DNA of 64,000 nucleotides from Xylocopa sonorina (GCF_050948175.1 NW_027490396.1:124001-188000), one strand, 5' to 3'; shown: positions 48,032 to 61,452, counted from the first letter of the stretch. A program made the numbers and translations. Notes: generated from the letters alone by a model not told the origin.

Positions 48032-48061
48032 AAATCCGCAATTACTTAGCTGACAACCCAA
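48032..48061 (-). repeat. Mariner right terminal inverted repeat
   Basis: AAATCCGCAATTACTT then a less-conserved outer half ending in CCCAA. A run of about ten A lies just inside it. Confidence 0.85.
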
Positions 48062-49427
48062 TATCTTATCACGAAACATAGAAATCAGATACGATACCGA
48101 GTTTTAAGAAGCACTAGAACTCTATTTCTTCGATACGTCGACATCTGCAAACGCTATTTCCTAGCAAGGAAGTGTCGCATTTACATTCATTTGAAGTGAA
48201 TACGAGGTATACAAGACACTTGGAATGAATATTATATCTTATCATGAAACACAGAAGTGAGATGCGATATCGCGTTTTAAGAATCATTAGAACTCTATTG
48301 TTTCGACACGTAGTCAACTGGAAACGCTATTTCCTAGCAAGGAAGTGTCGCATTTACATCCTTTTGAAGTGAATACGAGGTATACATGATACTTCGCAAT
48401 GAATATTATATCTGATCATGAAACATAGAAATGAGAAGCGACATCTCGTTTTAAGATGTATTAGAACTCTATTGCTATGATACGTAGACATCTGCAAACG
48501 CTATTTCCTAGCATGGCAGTGTCGCATTTAGATTCTTTTGAAGTGAATACGAGGTATACATGACACTTCATAATGAATATCATACCTTACCATGAAACAT
48601 AGAAGTGAGATGCGATATTGCGTTTTAAGAAGCATAAGAACTCTAATGCTACGATACGTAGACATCTGCAGAAGCTATTTCCTAGCATGGAAGTGTCGCA
48701 TTTACACTCTTTTGAAGTGAATACGAGATATACATGACACTTCGCAATGAATATTATATCTTATCATGAAACATAGAAGAAAGATGCGATATCGCGTTTT
48801 AAGAAGCATTAGAACTCTATGGCCTCGACGCGGAGACAACTGCAAACGCTATTTCCTAGCATGGAAGTGTCGCATTTACATTCTTTTGAAGTGAATACGA
48901 GGTATACATAACACTCCACAATGAATATTATTTCTTATCACGAATCATAGAAATGAAATGCGGCATCTCGTTTTAAGAAGCATTAGAACTCTATTGCTAC
49001 GATACGTAGACATCTGCAAACGCTATTTCCTAGCATGGAAGTGTCTTATTTACATTCTTTTGAAGTGAATACGAGGTATACAAGACACTTCGCAATGAAT
49101 ATTATATCTTATCATGAAACATAGAAGTGAGATGCGATATCGCGTTCTAAGAAGCATTAGAACTCTATTGCTACGATACGTAGACATCTGCAAACGCTAT
49201 TTCCTAGCATGGAAGTGTCGCATTTACGTTCCATTGATGTGAATACGAGGTATGCATGACACTTCGCAATGGATATTATATCTTATGATAAAACATAGAA
49301 ATGAGATACGATATGGCGTTTCAAGAAGCATTAGAGCTCTATTTCTTCGATACGTAGATATCTGCTAACCTTATTTCCTAGGAAGGTAGTGTCGCATTTA
49401 CATTCTTTTGAGGTGAATACGAGGTAT
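48062..49427 (+). repeat. 174-bp satellite array, plus orientation (array 2, continued)
   Basis: About eight monomers continuing the array in phase after the mariner. The array ends abruptly at GAGGTAT (about 49427), where the GC-rich insert begins. Confidence 0.93.
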
Positions 49428-50173
49428 CACGTCCGGTGAAACTATTTTCCGTTGCTCCGGAGGCTTTACGACACGAGCCTATTTTTCGGAAATAGAAATA
49501 CGATGCCTGAACCTCTCATTGAGGTGGCTAACGATCTAAAACTAGAGGTTTGCACCCCTCGGTAGGAGATCTCGAGTCAGAGTGTGTGCTCTGGAGACGC
49601 GTCTCTGACCTCCTCGGTTCGCGGGACGCTACGGTCGCGAACGCTCGTGGTAGGGAGAACGCGGTCCCGCGAGTGGGGGACTCGCGTCTCGAGGCGGAGA
49701 GCGCCCGGTCCAGCGAGTGGGGACCCGCGGCTCGTGGTGGGGCTAGCGGCGCATGCCGCATGCCGGACGCATCTTACTTAGTGTAACATAGATCTAGGAA
49801 TTCTTATATATGCGTCATGATATGGTATGTATGTCCTAGCTTAGAAGTAATATATAGGTTCTAGCAGATCCTGTTCCCCGAATTGGAAAAGACCCCATTC
49901 AGGTGATGGGCTGCGGCTACGTCTTCCTGCTGGACGGAATCCCCGGTGCGAAGGAGATAGGGCTGCCCGTCCTTGGTGCGGGCGAGACAGGTATACTCGG
50001 TGGTGCGAGTGAGGCAGCGGAAATCGGTGTGAGTGAGCGAGTGCAGGTATGCGCGTGCGAACACTTACAGTTGCTGGTTCTGCAGGCGAGTTTGGCTGGT
50101 TGCATGCGTCCAGGGGTTGATGCTGGGGGGTGCGAGAAGGTTGATGGGTGGCAGGCGGTACGCCTGACGTCAC
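49428..50173. mobile_element. GC-rich unclassified insert at second orientation switch
   Basis: About 746 bp of non-satellite DNA, much richer in GC than its surroundings, single copy in the window. The left starts CACGTCCGGTG. The right, reversed, starts GTGACGTCAGGCG. They share ACGTC.GG.G, at best a weak terminal inverted repeat. An AT-rich stretch with TTATATATGCG lies at 49800. Several frames are open on both strands (up to 123 codons), as expected of GC-rich DNA, with no recognised domain. It could be a solo LTR or transposon fragment. Satellite is plus before it and minus after it. Confidence 0.6.
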
Positions 50174-53100
50174 AAAATGCGACACTTCCTCTCTAGGAAA
50201 TTCAGTTCCCAATATATCTCTGTATCGAAGCTATAGAGTTCTAATTCTCCTTAAAACGCGATATCGCACCTCATCTCTATGTCTCATGATAAGATATAAT
50301 ATTCATTGCGAGGTGTTATGTATTCCTCGTCTACACTTCAAATGAATGTAAATGCGACACTTCCTTTCTAGGAAATAGCGTCTCCAGATATCTACGTATC
50401 GTAGCAATAGAGTTCTGATGCTTCTTATAACGCGATATCGCATCTCATTTCTATGTTTCAGGAAAAGATATAATATTCATTGCGAATTGTCGTGTATACC
50501 ACGTATTCACATCAAATTAATGTAAATGCGCCACTTCCGTGCTAGGAAATAGCGTCTCCAGATATCTACGAATCGTAGCAATAGAGTTCCAATGCTTCTT
50601 AAAACTCGATATCGCATCTGATTTCTATATTTCATGATAAGATATAATATCCATTGCGAAGTGTAACTTATTCCTCGTATTCACTTCAAATGAATGTAAA
50701 TGCGACACTTCCTTCCTAGGAAATAGCGTTTGCAGATGTCTACGTATCGAAGTAATAGTGTACTAATGCTTATTAAAGCGCGATATCGCGTCTCATTTCA
50801 ATGTTTCATGATAAGATACAATATTCATTGCGAAGTGTCATGTATACCTCGTATTCAAATCTAAAGAATGTAAAAGCGACTATTGCATCCTAGGAAATAG
50901 CGTTTGCAGATGTCTACGTATCGTAGGAATAGGGTTCTAATGCTAATTAAATCGCGATATCGCATCCCATTTATATGTTTCGTGATAAGATATAATATTC
51001 ATTGCGAAGTGTCATGCGTACCTCGTATTCACTTCAAAAAAATGTAAATGCGACTATTGCTTGCTAGGAAATAGCGTTTGCAGATGCCTACGCGTCGAGG
51101 CAATAGAGTTCTAATGCTTCTTCAAACGCGATATCGCATCTCATTTCTATGTTTCGTGATAAGATGTAATATTCATTGCGAAGTGTCATGTATACCTCGT
51201 ATTCACTTCAAAAGAATGTAAATGCGACTATTGCATCCTAGGAAATAGCGTTTGCAGATGTCTACGTATCGTAGGAATAGGGTTCTAATGCTACTTAAAT
51301 CGCGATATCGCATCTCATTTCTATGTTTCGTGATAAGATGTAATATTCTTTGCGAAGTGTCATGTACACCTCGCATTCACTTCAAAAGAATGTAAATGCG
51401 ACTATTCCTTGCTAGGAAATAGCGTTTGCAGATGCCTACGTATTGTAGCAATAGAATTCTAATGCTTCTTACATTGCGATATCGCATCTCATTTCTATGC
51501 TTCGTGACAAGTTATAATATTCATTCCGAAGTGACATGTAAACCTCGTATTCACTTCAGAAGAATGTAAATGCGACTATTCCTTGCTAGGAAATAGCGTT
51601 TGCAGATGCCTACGTATTGTAGCAATAGAATTCTAGTACTTCTTAGATCGCGATATCGCATCTCATATCTATGTTTCGTGATAAGATATAATATTCACTG
51701 CGAAGTGTCATGTATAGATCGTATTCACTTCAAATGGATGTAAAAGCGACACTTCCTTGTTGGGAAGTAACGTTTGCAGATGTCTACGTGTCGTAGCATT
51801 AGGGATCTAATGCTTCTTAAACCGCGATATCGCCTCTCACTTCTATGTTTCATGATAAGATATTATGTTCATTGCGAAGTGTCATGCATACCTCGAATTC
51901 ACTACAAAAGAATGTAAATGCGACACTTGCTTGCTAGGAAATAGCGTTCGCAGATGTCTACGTATCGTACCAATAGAGTTCTAATGCATCTTAGAACGAG
52001 ATGTCGCACTTCATTTCTATGTTTCATGACAAGATATAATGTTCACTGCGAAGTGTCACTTATTCTTCCTATTCGCTTCAAATGAATGTAAACGCGACAC
52101 TTCCTTGCCAGGAAATAGCGTTTGCAGATGTCTACGTATCGTAGCAATAGAGTTCTAATGTTTCTCAAAACGCGATATCGCATCTCACTACTATGTTTCA
52201 TGACAAGATATAATGTTCATTGCGAAGTGCCATGTATTTCTCGCATTCACTTCAAAAGAATGTAAATGCGACACTTCCTTGCTAGGAAATAGCGTTTGCA
52301 GAGGTCCACATATCGTAGCAATAGAGTTCTAACGCTTCTTAAAACGCGATATCGCATCTCATTTCTATGTTTCATGATAAGATATAATATTCATTGCGAA
52401 GTGTCATGTATAGCTCGTATGTACTTCAAAAGAATGTAAATGCGACACTTCCTTGCTAGGAAATAGCGTTTGCAGATATCTACGTATCGTAGCAATAGAG
52501 ATCTAATGCATCTTAAAACGAGATGTCGCATCTCGTTTCCATGTTTCATGATAAGATATAATATTCATTGCGACGTGTCATGTATACCTCGTATTCACTT
52601 CAAAAGAATGTAAATGCGACACTTCCATGCTAGGAAATAGCGTTTGCAGATGTCTACGTATCGTTGCAATAGAGTTCTAATGCTTCTAAAAACGGGAAAT
52701 CGCATCACATTTCTATGTTTCATGATGAGATATAATATTCATTGCGAAGTGTCATGTATACCTCGCATTCACTCCAATCGAATGTAAATGCCACACTTCC
52801 TTGCTAGGAAATAGCGTATTCAGATGTCTACGTATCGTAGCAATAGAGTTCTAACGCTTCTTAAAACGCGATATCGCATCTCATTCCTAAGTTTCATGAT
52901 AAGATATAATATTCATTGCGAAGTGTCATGTATAGCTCGTATTCACTTCAAAAGAATGCAAAAGCGGCACTTCCTTGCTAGGAAATAGCGTTTGCAGATG
53001 TCTACGTACCGTAAACACAGAGTTCTAATACTGCTTAAAACGCCATATCGTATCTCACTTCTATGTTTCATGATAAGGTATAATATTCATTGCGAAGTGT

Positions 53101-56100
53101 CACGTACACCTCCCACTCACTTCAAAAGAATGTAAATGCGACACTTCCTTGCTAGGAAATAGCGTTTGCAAATGTCTACGTACCGGAGCAATGGGGTTCT
53201 AATGCTTCATAAAACGCGATATCGCATCTCATTTCTATGTTTCATGATAAGCCATAATATCCATTGCGAAATGTGATGTATACCTCGTATTCGCTTCAAA
53301 AGAATGTAAATGCGACAGTTACTTGCTAGGAAATAGCGTTTGCAGATGTCTACGTATCGTAGCAATAGAGATCTAATGCATCTTAGAACGAGATGTCGCA
53401 TCTCGTTTCTATGTTTCATGATAAGATATAATATTCATTGCGAAGTGTCATGTATAGCTCATATGTACTTCAAAAGAATGTAAATGCGACACTTCCTTGC
53501 TAAGAAGTAGCGTTTCCAGACGTCTATGCATCGAAACAATAGAGTTCTAGAGCTTCTTAAGACGAGATGTCGCATCTCATTTCTCTGTTTCATGATATGA
53601 TATAATATTCATTGCGAAGTGTCATGTATTCCTCGTATTCACTCCAAAGGATGTAAATGCGACACTTCCTTGCTAGGAAATAGCGTTTGCAGATGTCTCC
53701 GTACCGAAGCAATAGAGTTCTATTACTTCTTAAAACGGGATATAGCATCTCATTTCTATGTTTCATGATAAGATCTATTATTCATTGCGAAGTGTCATGT
53801 ATAGCTCATATTCACTTCAAAAGAATGTAAATGCGACAATTCCTTGCTGGGAAATAACAATTGCAGATGTCTGCGTATCGAAGCAATTGAGTTCTATTAC
53901 TTCTTAAAACGGGACATCGCATCTCATTTCTAAGTTTCATGATAAGATATAATATTCATTGTGAAGTGTCATGTATGCCTCGTATTCACTTCAAATGAAT
54001 GTAAATGCGGCACATCCATGCTAGGAAATAGCGTTTGCATATGTCTACGTACCGTAGCAATAGAGTCCTAATACTGCTTAAAACGCGATATCGCGTCACA
54101 CTCCTATGTTTCATGATAAGGTATAATATTCATTGCGACGTGTCATGTATACCTCGTATTCACTTCAAAAGAATGTAAATGCGACACTTCCTTGCTAGGA
54201 AATAGCGTTTGCAGATGTCTACGTATCGTTGCAATAGAGTTCTAATGCTTCTAAAAACGGGAAATCGCATATCATTTCTATGTTTCATGATAAGATATAA
54301 TATTCATTGCGAAATGTGATGTATACCTCGTACTCACTTCAAAAGAATGTAAATGCGACACTTCCTTGCTAGGAAATAGCGTTTGCAGAGGTCTACGTAT
54401 CGTAGCAATATAGTTCTAACTCTTCTTAAAACGCGATATCGCATCACATTTCTATGTTTCATGATGAGATATAATATTCATTGCGAAGTGTCATGTATAC
54501 CTCGCATTCACTCCAATCGAATGTAAATGCCACACTTCCTTGCTAGGAAATAGCGTATTCAGATGTCTACGTATCGTAGCAATAGAGTTCTAACGCTTCT
54601 TAAAACGCGATATCGCATCTCATTCCTAAGTTTCATGATAAGATATAATATTCATTGCGAAGTGTCATGTATAGCTCGTATTCACTTCAAAAGAATGCAA
54701 AAGCGGCACTTCCTTGCTAGGAAATAGCGTTTGCAGATGTCTACGTATCGTAGCAGTAGAGTTCTAATGCTTCTTAAAACGCGATATCGTATCTCACTTC
54801 TATATTTCATGATAAGAAATAATATTCATTGTGAAGTGTCATGTATACCTCGCATTCACTCCAATCGAATGTAAATGCCACACTTCCTTGCTAGGAAATA
54901 GCGTTTGCAGATGCCTACGTATCGTAGCAATAGATTTCTAATGCTTCTTAGATCGCGATATCGCATCTCAATTCTATGTCACATGATAAGATATAATGTT
55001 CATTGCGAAGTGTCATGTATACCTCGTATTCACTTCAGAAGAATGTAAATGCGAAACTTCCTTACTAGGAAATAGCGTTTCCAGATGTCTACGTATCGTA
55101 GCAATAGAGTTCTAATGCTTCTCAAAACGCGATATCGCATCTCATTTCTATGCTTCATGATATGATATAATATTCATTGCGAAGTGTCATGTGTACCTCG
55201 TATTCACTTCAAAAGAATGTAAATGCGACTATTCCTTGCTAGGAAATAGCGTTTGGAGATGCCTACGTATCGTAGCAATAGAGTTCTAATGCTTCTTAAA
55301 ACGCGATAACGCATCTCATCTATACGTTTCGTGATAAGATATAATATTCATTGCGAAGTGTCATGTATACCTCGTATTCACTTCAAAAGAATGTAAGTGC
55401 GAAACTTCCATGCCAGGAAATAGCGTCTGCAGATCTCTACGCGTCGAGGCAATAGAGTTCTAATGATTCTTAAAACGCGATATCGCATCTCACTTCTATG
55501 TTTTACGATAAGATATAATGTTCTATGCGAAGAGTCATGTATACCTCGTATTCACTTCAAAAGATTGTAAATACGAATCTTCCTTGCTAGGAAATAGCGT
55601 TTGCAGATGCCTACTTATCGTAGCAATAGAGTTCTAATGCTTCTTAGATCGCGATATCGCATCTCACTCCTATGTTTCATGATAAGATATAGTATTCACT
55701 GCGAAGTGTTATGCATACCTCGTTTACACATCAAAATAATGTAAATGCCATATTTCCTTCCTAGGAAATAGCGTTTCCAGATTGCTACGTATCGAAGCAA
55801 TACAGTTCTAATGCTCCTTTAATCGCGATATCGCATCTCAATTCTATGTTGCATAATAAGTTATAATATTCACAGCGAAGTGTTATGTATAAGACGTATA
55901 CACTTCAAATGAATATAAATGCCACACTTCCTTGCTAGGGAATAGCGTTTCCAGATTTCTGCGTATAGAAGCAATAGCGTTTTAATGCTTCTTAAAGCGC
56001 GATATCGCACCTCAGTTCTATGTTGTACGATAAGACATAATATTCATTGCGAAATGTTACGTATACCACGTCTACACTTCAAGTGAATGTGAATGCCACA

Positions 56101-56933
56101 CATTCTTGCCAGGAAATGCGTTTCCAGATGACTACGTATCGAAGCAATGTAGTTCCATTGCTTCCTCAAGCGCGATATCGCATCTCATTTGTATGTTTCA
56201 TGATAAGATATAATATTCATTGCGAAGTGATATGTATAGCTCGTCTACACTTCAAAAGATAGTAAATGCCACACTTCCATGCTAGGAAATAGCGTTTCCT
56301 GGTCTCCACGTATCGAAGCAATAGAGTTCTAATGCTACTTGAAACGCAATATCTTATCTCATTTCTATGTTTCATGATAAGATATAGCAGTCATTGCGAA
56401 GTATTATGTATACCTCGTCCACACTTCAACAGAATGTAAATGCTACACTTCCTTGCTAGGAAATGCGTTTCCAGATGTCTATGTATCGAAGCAATACAGG
56501 TTTAGTGCGTCTCAAAACGCGATATCGCTTCCTATTTCTATGTTTCGTGATAAGATGTAATATTCATTGCGTAGTGTTATGCATACCTTGACTACACTTC
56601 AAAAGAATGTAAATGCCACACTTTCTTGCCAGAAAGTAGCGTATGCAGATATCTACCTATCGAAGCAGTGGAGTTCTATTGCTTCTTAAAACGCGATGTC
56701 GCATCGCAATTCTATGTTTCATGATATAATACAAGATTCATTACGAAGTGTTATTTATACCTCGTCTACACTTCAAAGGAATGAAAATGCCACGCATCCT
56801 TGCTAGGAAATGCGTTTTCAGATGACTACGTATCGAAGCAATGGAGTTCTAATGCTTCCAAAACGCGATATCGCATCTCATGTATGTTTCATGATAAGAT
56901 ATAATATTCATTGCGAAGTGTTATGTATACCTC
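50174..56933 (-). repeat. 174-bp satellite array, minus orientation (array 2, second arm)
   Basis: About 39 monomers. Most are core type. From about 55690 rightwards edge-type variants (TCTACACTTC, GTTTCCAGATG, CGAAGCAATAG) take over, as next to cassettes A and B. Segments at 56280-56460 and 56480-56760 match 28400-28560 and 28790-29040, with one monomer fewer than in array 1. Confidence 0.95.
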
Positions 56934-57489
56934 GTCTACACTTCAAAAGAATGCAAATGCCACACTTCTTGGCTAGGAAATTGCGTTTCTAGATGTCTAC
57001 GCATCGAAGCAATAGATTTCTAACTCTTTATAAAACGCGATATCGCATATCAGTTCTAAGTCTCATGATAAGGTGTAATTTCAATGCAACGCGTTATGTA
57101 TATCTCCTCTACACTTCAAATGAATGTAAATGCATCATTTCCTTGCTACGGAATTTTGTTTCTATATCTGAAGGTTTTGAAGCAATAGAGTTCTAATGCT
57201 TCGTAAAACGCGGCTGCGCATCTTACTTCTATATTTCATGATAAGATGTAATATTCATAGCATCGCGTTATGTTTATCTGCTTCTGCACATGAATTGAGT
57301 GTGAACCCTACACTTTCTTGCCCGGGGATAGCGTTTCTAGATGTCCAGGTGCCGAAGCATTTAATTTGTCATGCTTCATGCACCTCAATATCGCATTTCA
57401 TATAAACAGTTCAAAGTAAGTTAGAAGGTTGTAAAGCTCTATGCATCGCATTATGCTTATCTGCTTTTGTGCTTTATAATGCTCTGGGA
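56934..57489 (-). repeat. Degenerate satellite edge next to LTR1 (copy C)
   Basis: Near-identical to 29225-29780. This is the left limit of the continuous B/C duplication. Confidence 0.8.
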
Positions 57490-58080
57490 TGTGAGAAGGT
57501 CCTCAACCATCCTTAACCCCTAAAGAGAAGTCAAAAGTCCAGCGGCCCTGCTGGTGGGCCATGGGAGCGCGGCGCTCGAGGCGCTACGCAATTTAAATGA
57601 TCAGGAGGATCCCCTCGGGGACACCCAAGGGGGCGAGAAGAGGAAATCGCCGAAATCCACTGATCGATGGACCCGAACAATACCGAAGCCTACAGCCCAC
57701 TCCACCAAGGAGCCCCGAGGAGGATGCAGGAGACCCGAGGACCACCAGCGAATTCAAGGAACCTGAAGAAGAGAACGTGAGAGCTTATTCACTAAAGCGT
57801 CCCATTTCTTGTGTCGCATATTGTATATTGTATCTTATATCGTGAAGCGAGTTATGATACCCGGTAATTTGCGGCGTGTTGCGTAGTTTCCCGTAGCCCT
57901 TGTTAGTTAAACCCACGTCGAGACCATAAGTAAACATGCCGTGACTTCAGTATCTCGCGACCTGAGTGTGTGTACTTGGCTAGGCGTAGTCGAGAAGAGG
58001 AGCATTTCGAAGTTTCAAGGGTTGTTCCGCTCCAGGGTTCTCGGGGTCGTGTAGTCTATCCCTTTGCTACTTTCTGAGCA
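57490..58080 (+). repeat. LTR1-like terminal repeat (copy C)
   Basis: Same as 29781-30371 apart from isolated substitutions, for example GCTGGTGGGCC where B has GCAGGTGGGCC. Confidence 0.65.
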
Positions 58081-58082
58081 GC

Positions 58083-58092
58083 TGGCGCCCAA
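58083..58092 (+). other. Primer-binding-site-like motif after LTR1 (copy C)
   Basis: TGGCGCCCAA, identical in place and sequence to copy B. Confidence 0.6.
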
Positions 58093-58916
58093 GAAAAGTT
58101 GTACGTGAGCGGATACCTTGGAACCATAGATTGCTTTAGATTAAAGTACGTTTTACACCTTAAAGCATTTAGATAATTAACCCCTTCGAGTTTCCCTGAC
58201 TTACTATATATAGGTTTCCATCACAACTAATAGGAACCATCACTTTACATAGATATATAGAACACACACAGTTTTAAACGTAGAATTGAGAATTTGAGAA
58301 CTTACTTTGAAACGTTAGTAGTGAGGAATTCCATCGGATTTCATAGAAATTCAGAACTTACTTGCTATGAAACATAGGCAGATAAGGGCCATCGCGTTGC
58401 TTAGAACTTTAGAACTTGCTTACTTCAACAAAGATTTCTATTGGCTTCGTCCGTTCTTTTAGAAGAGTTTTTGATAAACCACATACTTTTCACGCTTCTG
58501 ATATCTTTGAAAGTTCGCGAGATGTAATCGTTTAAGTTTTAAAATGATTACTTAGTGTGGATTATTATTTTGTAACTCGCTCATAAACGAGTCTGCATAG
58601 GATTTAATCCATAAGTTTTTAAGCCTGGAATTTATGCAGTTATTTGTTATTCACTTATTGCTCAAACGACAAAGATTCTGACCACTTCAAAATGGTTGAC
58701 TTTCATCAATTTTCTTAAAAATTGAAATACTGCCCAACTGCTTGCATTAAAGACTGTAATTAAAGCTTTCGAAACATTTTACCTCTTATAGATGAATTCT
58801 GGAATTGAAATTGAATGTTTGACTTTTCTAGCTCCTGTTTAGACATCTTTCTATTGGAATGTTCAAGTATTTTTCATATTCGTAATTATTAAAAATGTTT
58901 TACTTGATTCTTTTAT
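58093..58916. other. AT-rich cassette interior, no gene seen (copy C)
   Basis: Equivalent to 30384-31207. Only scattered single-base differences are seen, for example GATATCTTTG where B has GAAATCTTTG. Confidence 0.6.
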
Positions 58917-59139
58917 TCAATATTTAGAATTTTCTGAGAAATATTTTTTATCGTAATGAACTATATAATTGCAATTATAATTCTTTATGAAGTAATAATA
59001 ACAGAAAGGTATGTATCCATTCTTGTAGTTTTGTAAAGAGTATTTAATCTTACTATCTAAAATGAAACATTGAGATCTGTTTACAATCTAATGGAAATTA
59101 ATTACCTTTTGATTCAAATTCACAATGATAATCTTCCAT
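58917..59139 (-). CDS. Candidate two-exon small open frame (copy C)
   Basis: Third copy of the 57-residue candidate, with the same 49-bp GT-AG intron and TGA stop as in B. No domain is recognised. It is kept in the list because exon phase and splice sites are intact in all copies. Confidence 0.2.
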
Positions 59140-59303
59140 AGTTCAACAATTTTGTGAGCTGTCCTCAGGAATCCGCAGCTCAGTACTTATATAAAATGAA
59201 CGACACAAAGAACAGCCTAACCAAACGTATTCGAACCGATTTTTCAATACTAATCTTATCATGTTTAACTTATGCTGCAAACTATTGAAATGCCCTTCGA
59301 AAA

Positions 59304-59510
59304 GTGTTTATTCACAGTGAAGTAAACGGTAAGTATTACGCCTTGCACCACTGTTCACAATACGTATGTTTCATTTACTATCAAAACCGTGAGTATTATC
59401 GCCTTTCTTTACTTTTTGTAACCTTCAATGCCTTCATGTTACAGATCGTTAAACTTGCTTTAAAATGCTCTATCGTATTACGGAAGAATGGACATACCAA
59501 TTCATTTTAA
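59304..59510 (+). CDS. Hypothetical tyrosine/leucine-rich frame (copy C)
   Basis: Identical in translation to 31595-31801. Starts at GTG after an in-frame TGA. Probably non-coding. Confidence 0.15.
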   Translation: MFIHSEVNGKYYALHHCSQYVCFIYYQNREYYRLSLLFVTFNAFMLQIVKLALKCSIVLRKNGHTNSF

Positions 59511-59713
59511 AAAATGAAGGTAACCTTCATATGTCCAACATAACTCCACTTACAAAAAAACTATTTTCATCAACGGATGGCCCCTTTGTACTATGTAATT
59601 TTATATTAGCAAAAACTTCTATGAAACTTATAGTTTCGTGGATATCTGAGGTGCTACTTATTACTGCCCCACCCTGTATATTGTTATGGATGTGTCCAAC
59701 AAGGCAACGATGA
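59465..59713 (+). CDS. Hypothetical open frame with possible intron (copy C)
   Basis: As 31756-32004, with two residue changes (Thr for Ile and Glu for Gly). In both it agrees with copy A, so the two B differences are probably private to B. Confidence 0.2.
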   Translation: MLYRITEEWTYQFILKNEGNLHMSNITPLTKKLFSSTDGPFVLCNFILAKTSMKLIVSWISEVLLITAPPCILLWMCPTRQR

Positions 59714-59985
59714 ACAGAGTTAAATTTAATATTATGATGTTTATTATTTTACTCATAGTATATTTGTTTTTCTGGAATTTTGCCAAAAAACAATGTTCAC
59801 GATGTCGACAGATGAATATATTTGCCTTAGAATTACAAGAGCCAACAATTTCGAAAGTAGAATATTACTTTATTTCGCTAACCGAATCATTGCAAACGTT
59901 AAGTAAAGTGCGTGCCTTTCAAAACAGTCAGATGCAAATTACGATACAACGTTTCCAAGAAATGGTACTTGCCACTGTTCTTTAA
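59686..59985 (+). CDS. Hypothetical single-pass membrane open frame (copy C)
   Basis: Translation identical to 31977-32276: hydrophobic segment near the N-terminus, KKQCSRC motif, helix-prone tail. No family is recognised. Confidence 0.3.
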   Translation: MDVSNKATMNRVKFNIMMFIILLIVYLFFWNFAKKQCSRCRQMNIFALELQEPTISKVEYYFISLTESLQTLSKVRAFQNSQMQITIQRFQEMVLATVL

Positions 59986-60071
59986 TTTCAGTTTATTTAA
60001 TCAAAGGAAATTTAATTGAAATATCCGCAAAATTTGAGGACAAAAAGTTATTGTAATTTTACGCAACATAT

Positions 60072-60392
60072 ATGATGGTGATAAAGGATAAGTATACGGA
60101 ACTGAAAATGGAAAGTAGCGAGCAGAAAAAGAAACTGATGGAGCTACAAAGTAGATTGATACATCCGTCAAACGATGATTCTAGGTTAATAAAATCTGTT
60201 AATCAAAGAACTATTGCAAAAATCAAGTATAATCAATATTACTTCTGCTCAAAGGCTATAATAGAATTGGACCGAAATGGTTACAAAACAGGCCATTATA
60301 TCTATACGTTCTATTCTATGCAAAGGCAAATATTTCAAAGAAAAAAGATGTGTTACTTACAAATTACTTATGTTCCTAGATATCTCTATTAA
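60072..60392 (+). CDS. Hypothetical coiled-coil-like open frame (copy C, short form)
   Basis: As 32363-32683 with one change (Lys for Glu in QIFQRKKM). It has the same truncated C-terminus as B, so the deletion predates the B/C duplication. Confidence 0.3.
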   Translation: MMVIKDKYTELKMESSEQKKKLMELQSRLIHPSNDDSRLIKSVNQRTIAKIKYNQYYFCSKAIIELDRNGYKTGHYIYTFYSMQRQIFQRKKMCYLQITYVPRYLY

Positions 60393-61319
60393 AGCACCGA
60401 GATATAGCACACGGGCAACACGGCCGTGACAATGACACTATCAGCTCACCATAGCTACACGCGTGGTTGTGGCGTAGGCTGACATTTACTAATGGGGAAG
60501 CTGTTTCCATAAAAATTATAAGCAAATATGAAAAATAACTAAACTGTGCAATTTACTTATTTTGATTCCAAAATAGATACACCGGCACAAAACAAAGATA
60601 TAAGAACTCGATTTTATTATTTTCTATAAACTAGCTCGATAGGGCGATTTTTTCCATAAAGTCGATAATTACTTTGTCATAAAAATATACACACTTATTT
60701 TATATATATTTTCTTCAATTTATTGTTGCAAATTCATGCAATTGAGGGTTACATTAAATACGATGACAGCATGTTATTTCAAAAATTACACAAGGCGAAG
60801 TTAGGGACGCAACAGCATGAATTTTTATTTTATAAGTAATATTTTTTTTATAATTAATATTTTTAGTCTATGATGGATTGAAAGAAATATATACGACTCG
60901 CTCAATAACTATAAATATAGGAAAACGACCATCAAAATGTCTATCAATACTCATATGCTGAACATCTACTGACATCTAACGGTTCTAATTTGTATGAAAG
61001 CACAGGTTCCCCATTGCCAAATGTGATCCTGCGTCATTGCTGAGGAGATTCATGAATGGAGCGATGATACGCGTGTCACCATGGTGCTGGTGCTGCGCGA
61101 TTCGCTTGTCTAGAACGTGCTGGTAACACGTTCTGGCATTTTAGTTAACGAATCCGGTCACAGATGACTACGAATCAGTTGACACTCCTCGGAAGTGGCA
61201 ATATAGTGCCGGCATGGTGTCGCTACCATCTTGCCGTTTGTTATCTGGGATGCTTTTTAGTGCATTATTCGGAATTGAATTTGAACACATAGCTACTTAA
61301 TCGCAAATTTGTATGTACT
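60393..61319 (+). other. AT-rich cassette interior, no gene seen (copy C)
   Basis: Equivalent to 32684-33610, including the AGAACGTG/CACGTTCT inverted repeat near 61112-61134. Confidence 0.6.
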
Positions 61320-61328
61320 GTGACGTGG

Positions 61329-61336
61329 TGACGTCA
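61329..61336. promoter_or_regulatory. CRE-like palindrome (copy C)
   Basis: TGACGTCA in the same context as in copies A and B. Confidence 0.3.
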
Positions 61337-61452
61337 CAAGGCTCGCTCACCCCCCCCCCCCCCTCCACTGCTTCGGTTAGACTAGCTCGCAGATCACCAC
61401 CCATGCGAGAAGCGCGACACGGACCATTGCGATAGCTGTATTTGCGAGGAGC

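Larger units (their letters stand above)
46775..48061 (+). mobile_element. Mariner-family transposon, decayed, 1287 bp
   Basis: Full-length element with imperfect terminal inverted repeats of about 30 bp. The left begins TTGAGTTGG and the right, reversed, begins TTGGGTTGT; both share AAGTAATTGCGGATTT. It sits in a TA of a satellite monomer and carries a broken transposase on the plus strand. The length fits the roughly 1.3 kb of complete mariners. The termini and protein resemble the widespread insect/Hsmar1-like group; the exact subfamily is not resolvable by eye. Confidence 0.93.

Noticed and set aside
49841..50212. 123-codon minus-strand frame in the GC-rich insert as a gene
   Set aside because: Several overlapping frames are open on both strands, the composition is Ser/Pro/Arg/His-rich, no domain is seen, and it runs into satellite at its N-terminus.
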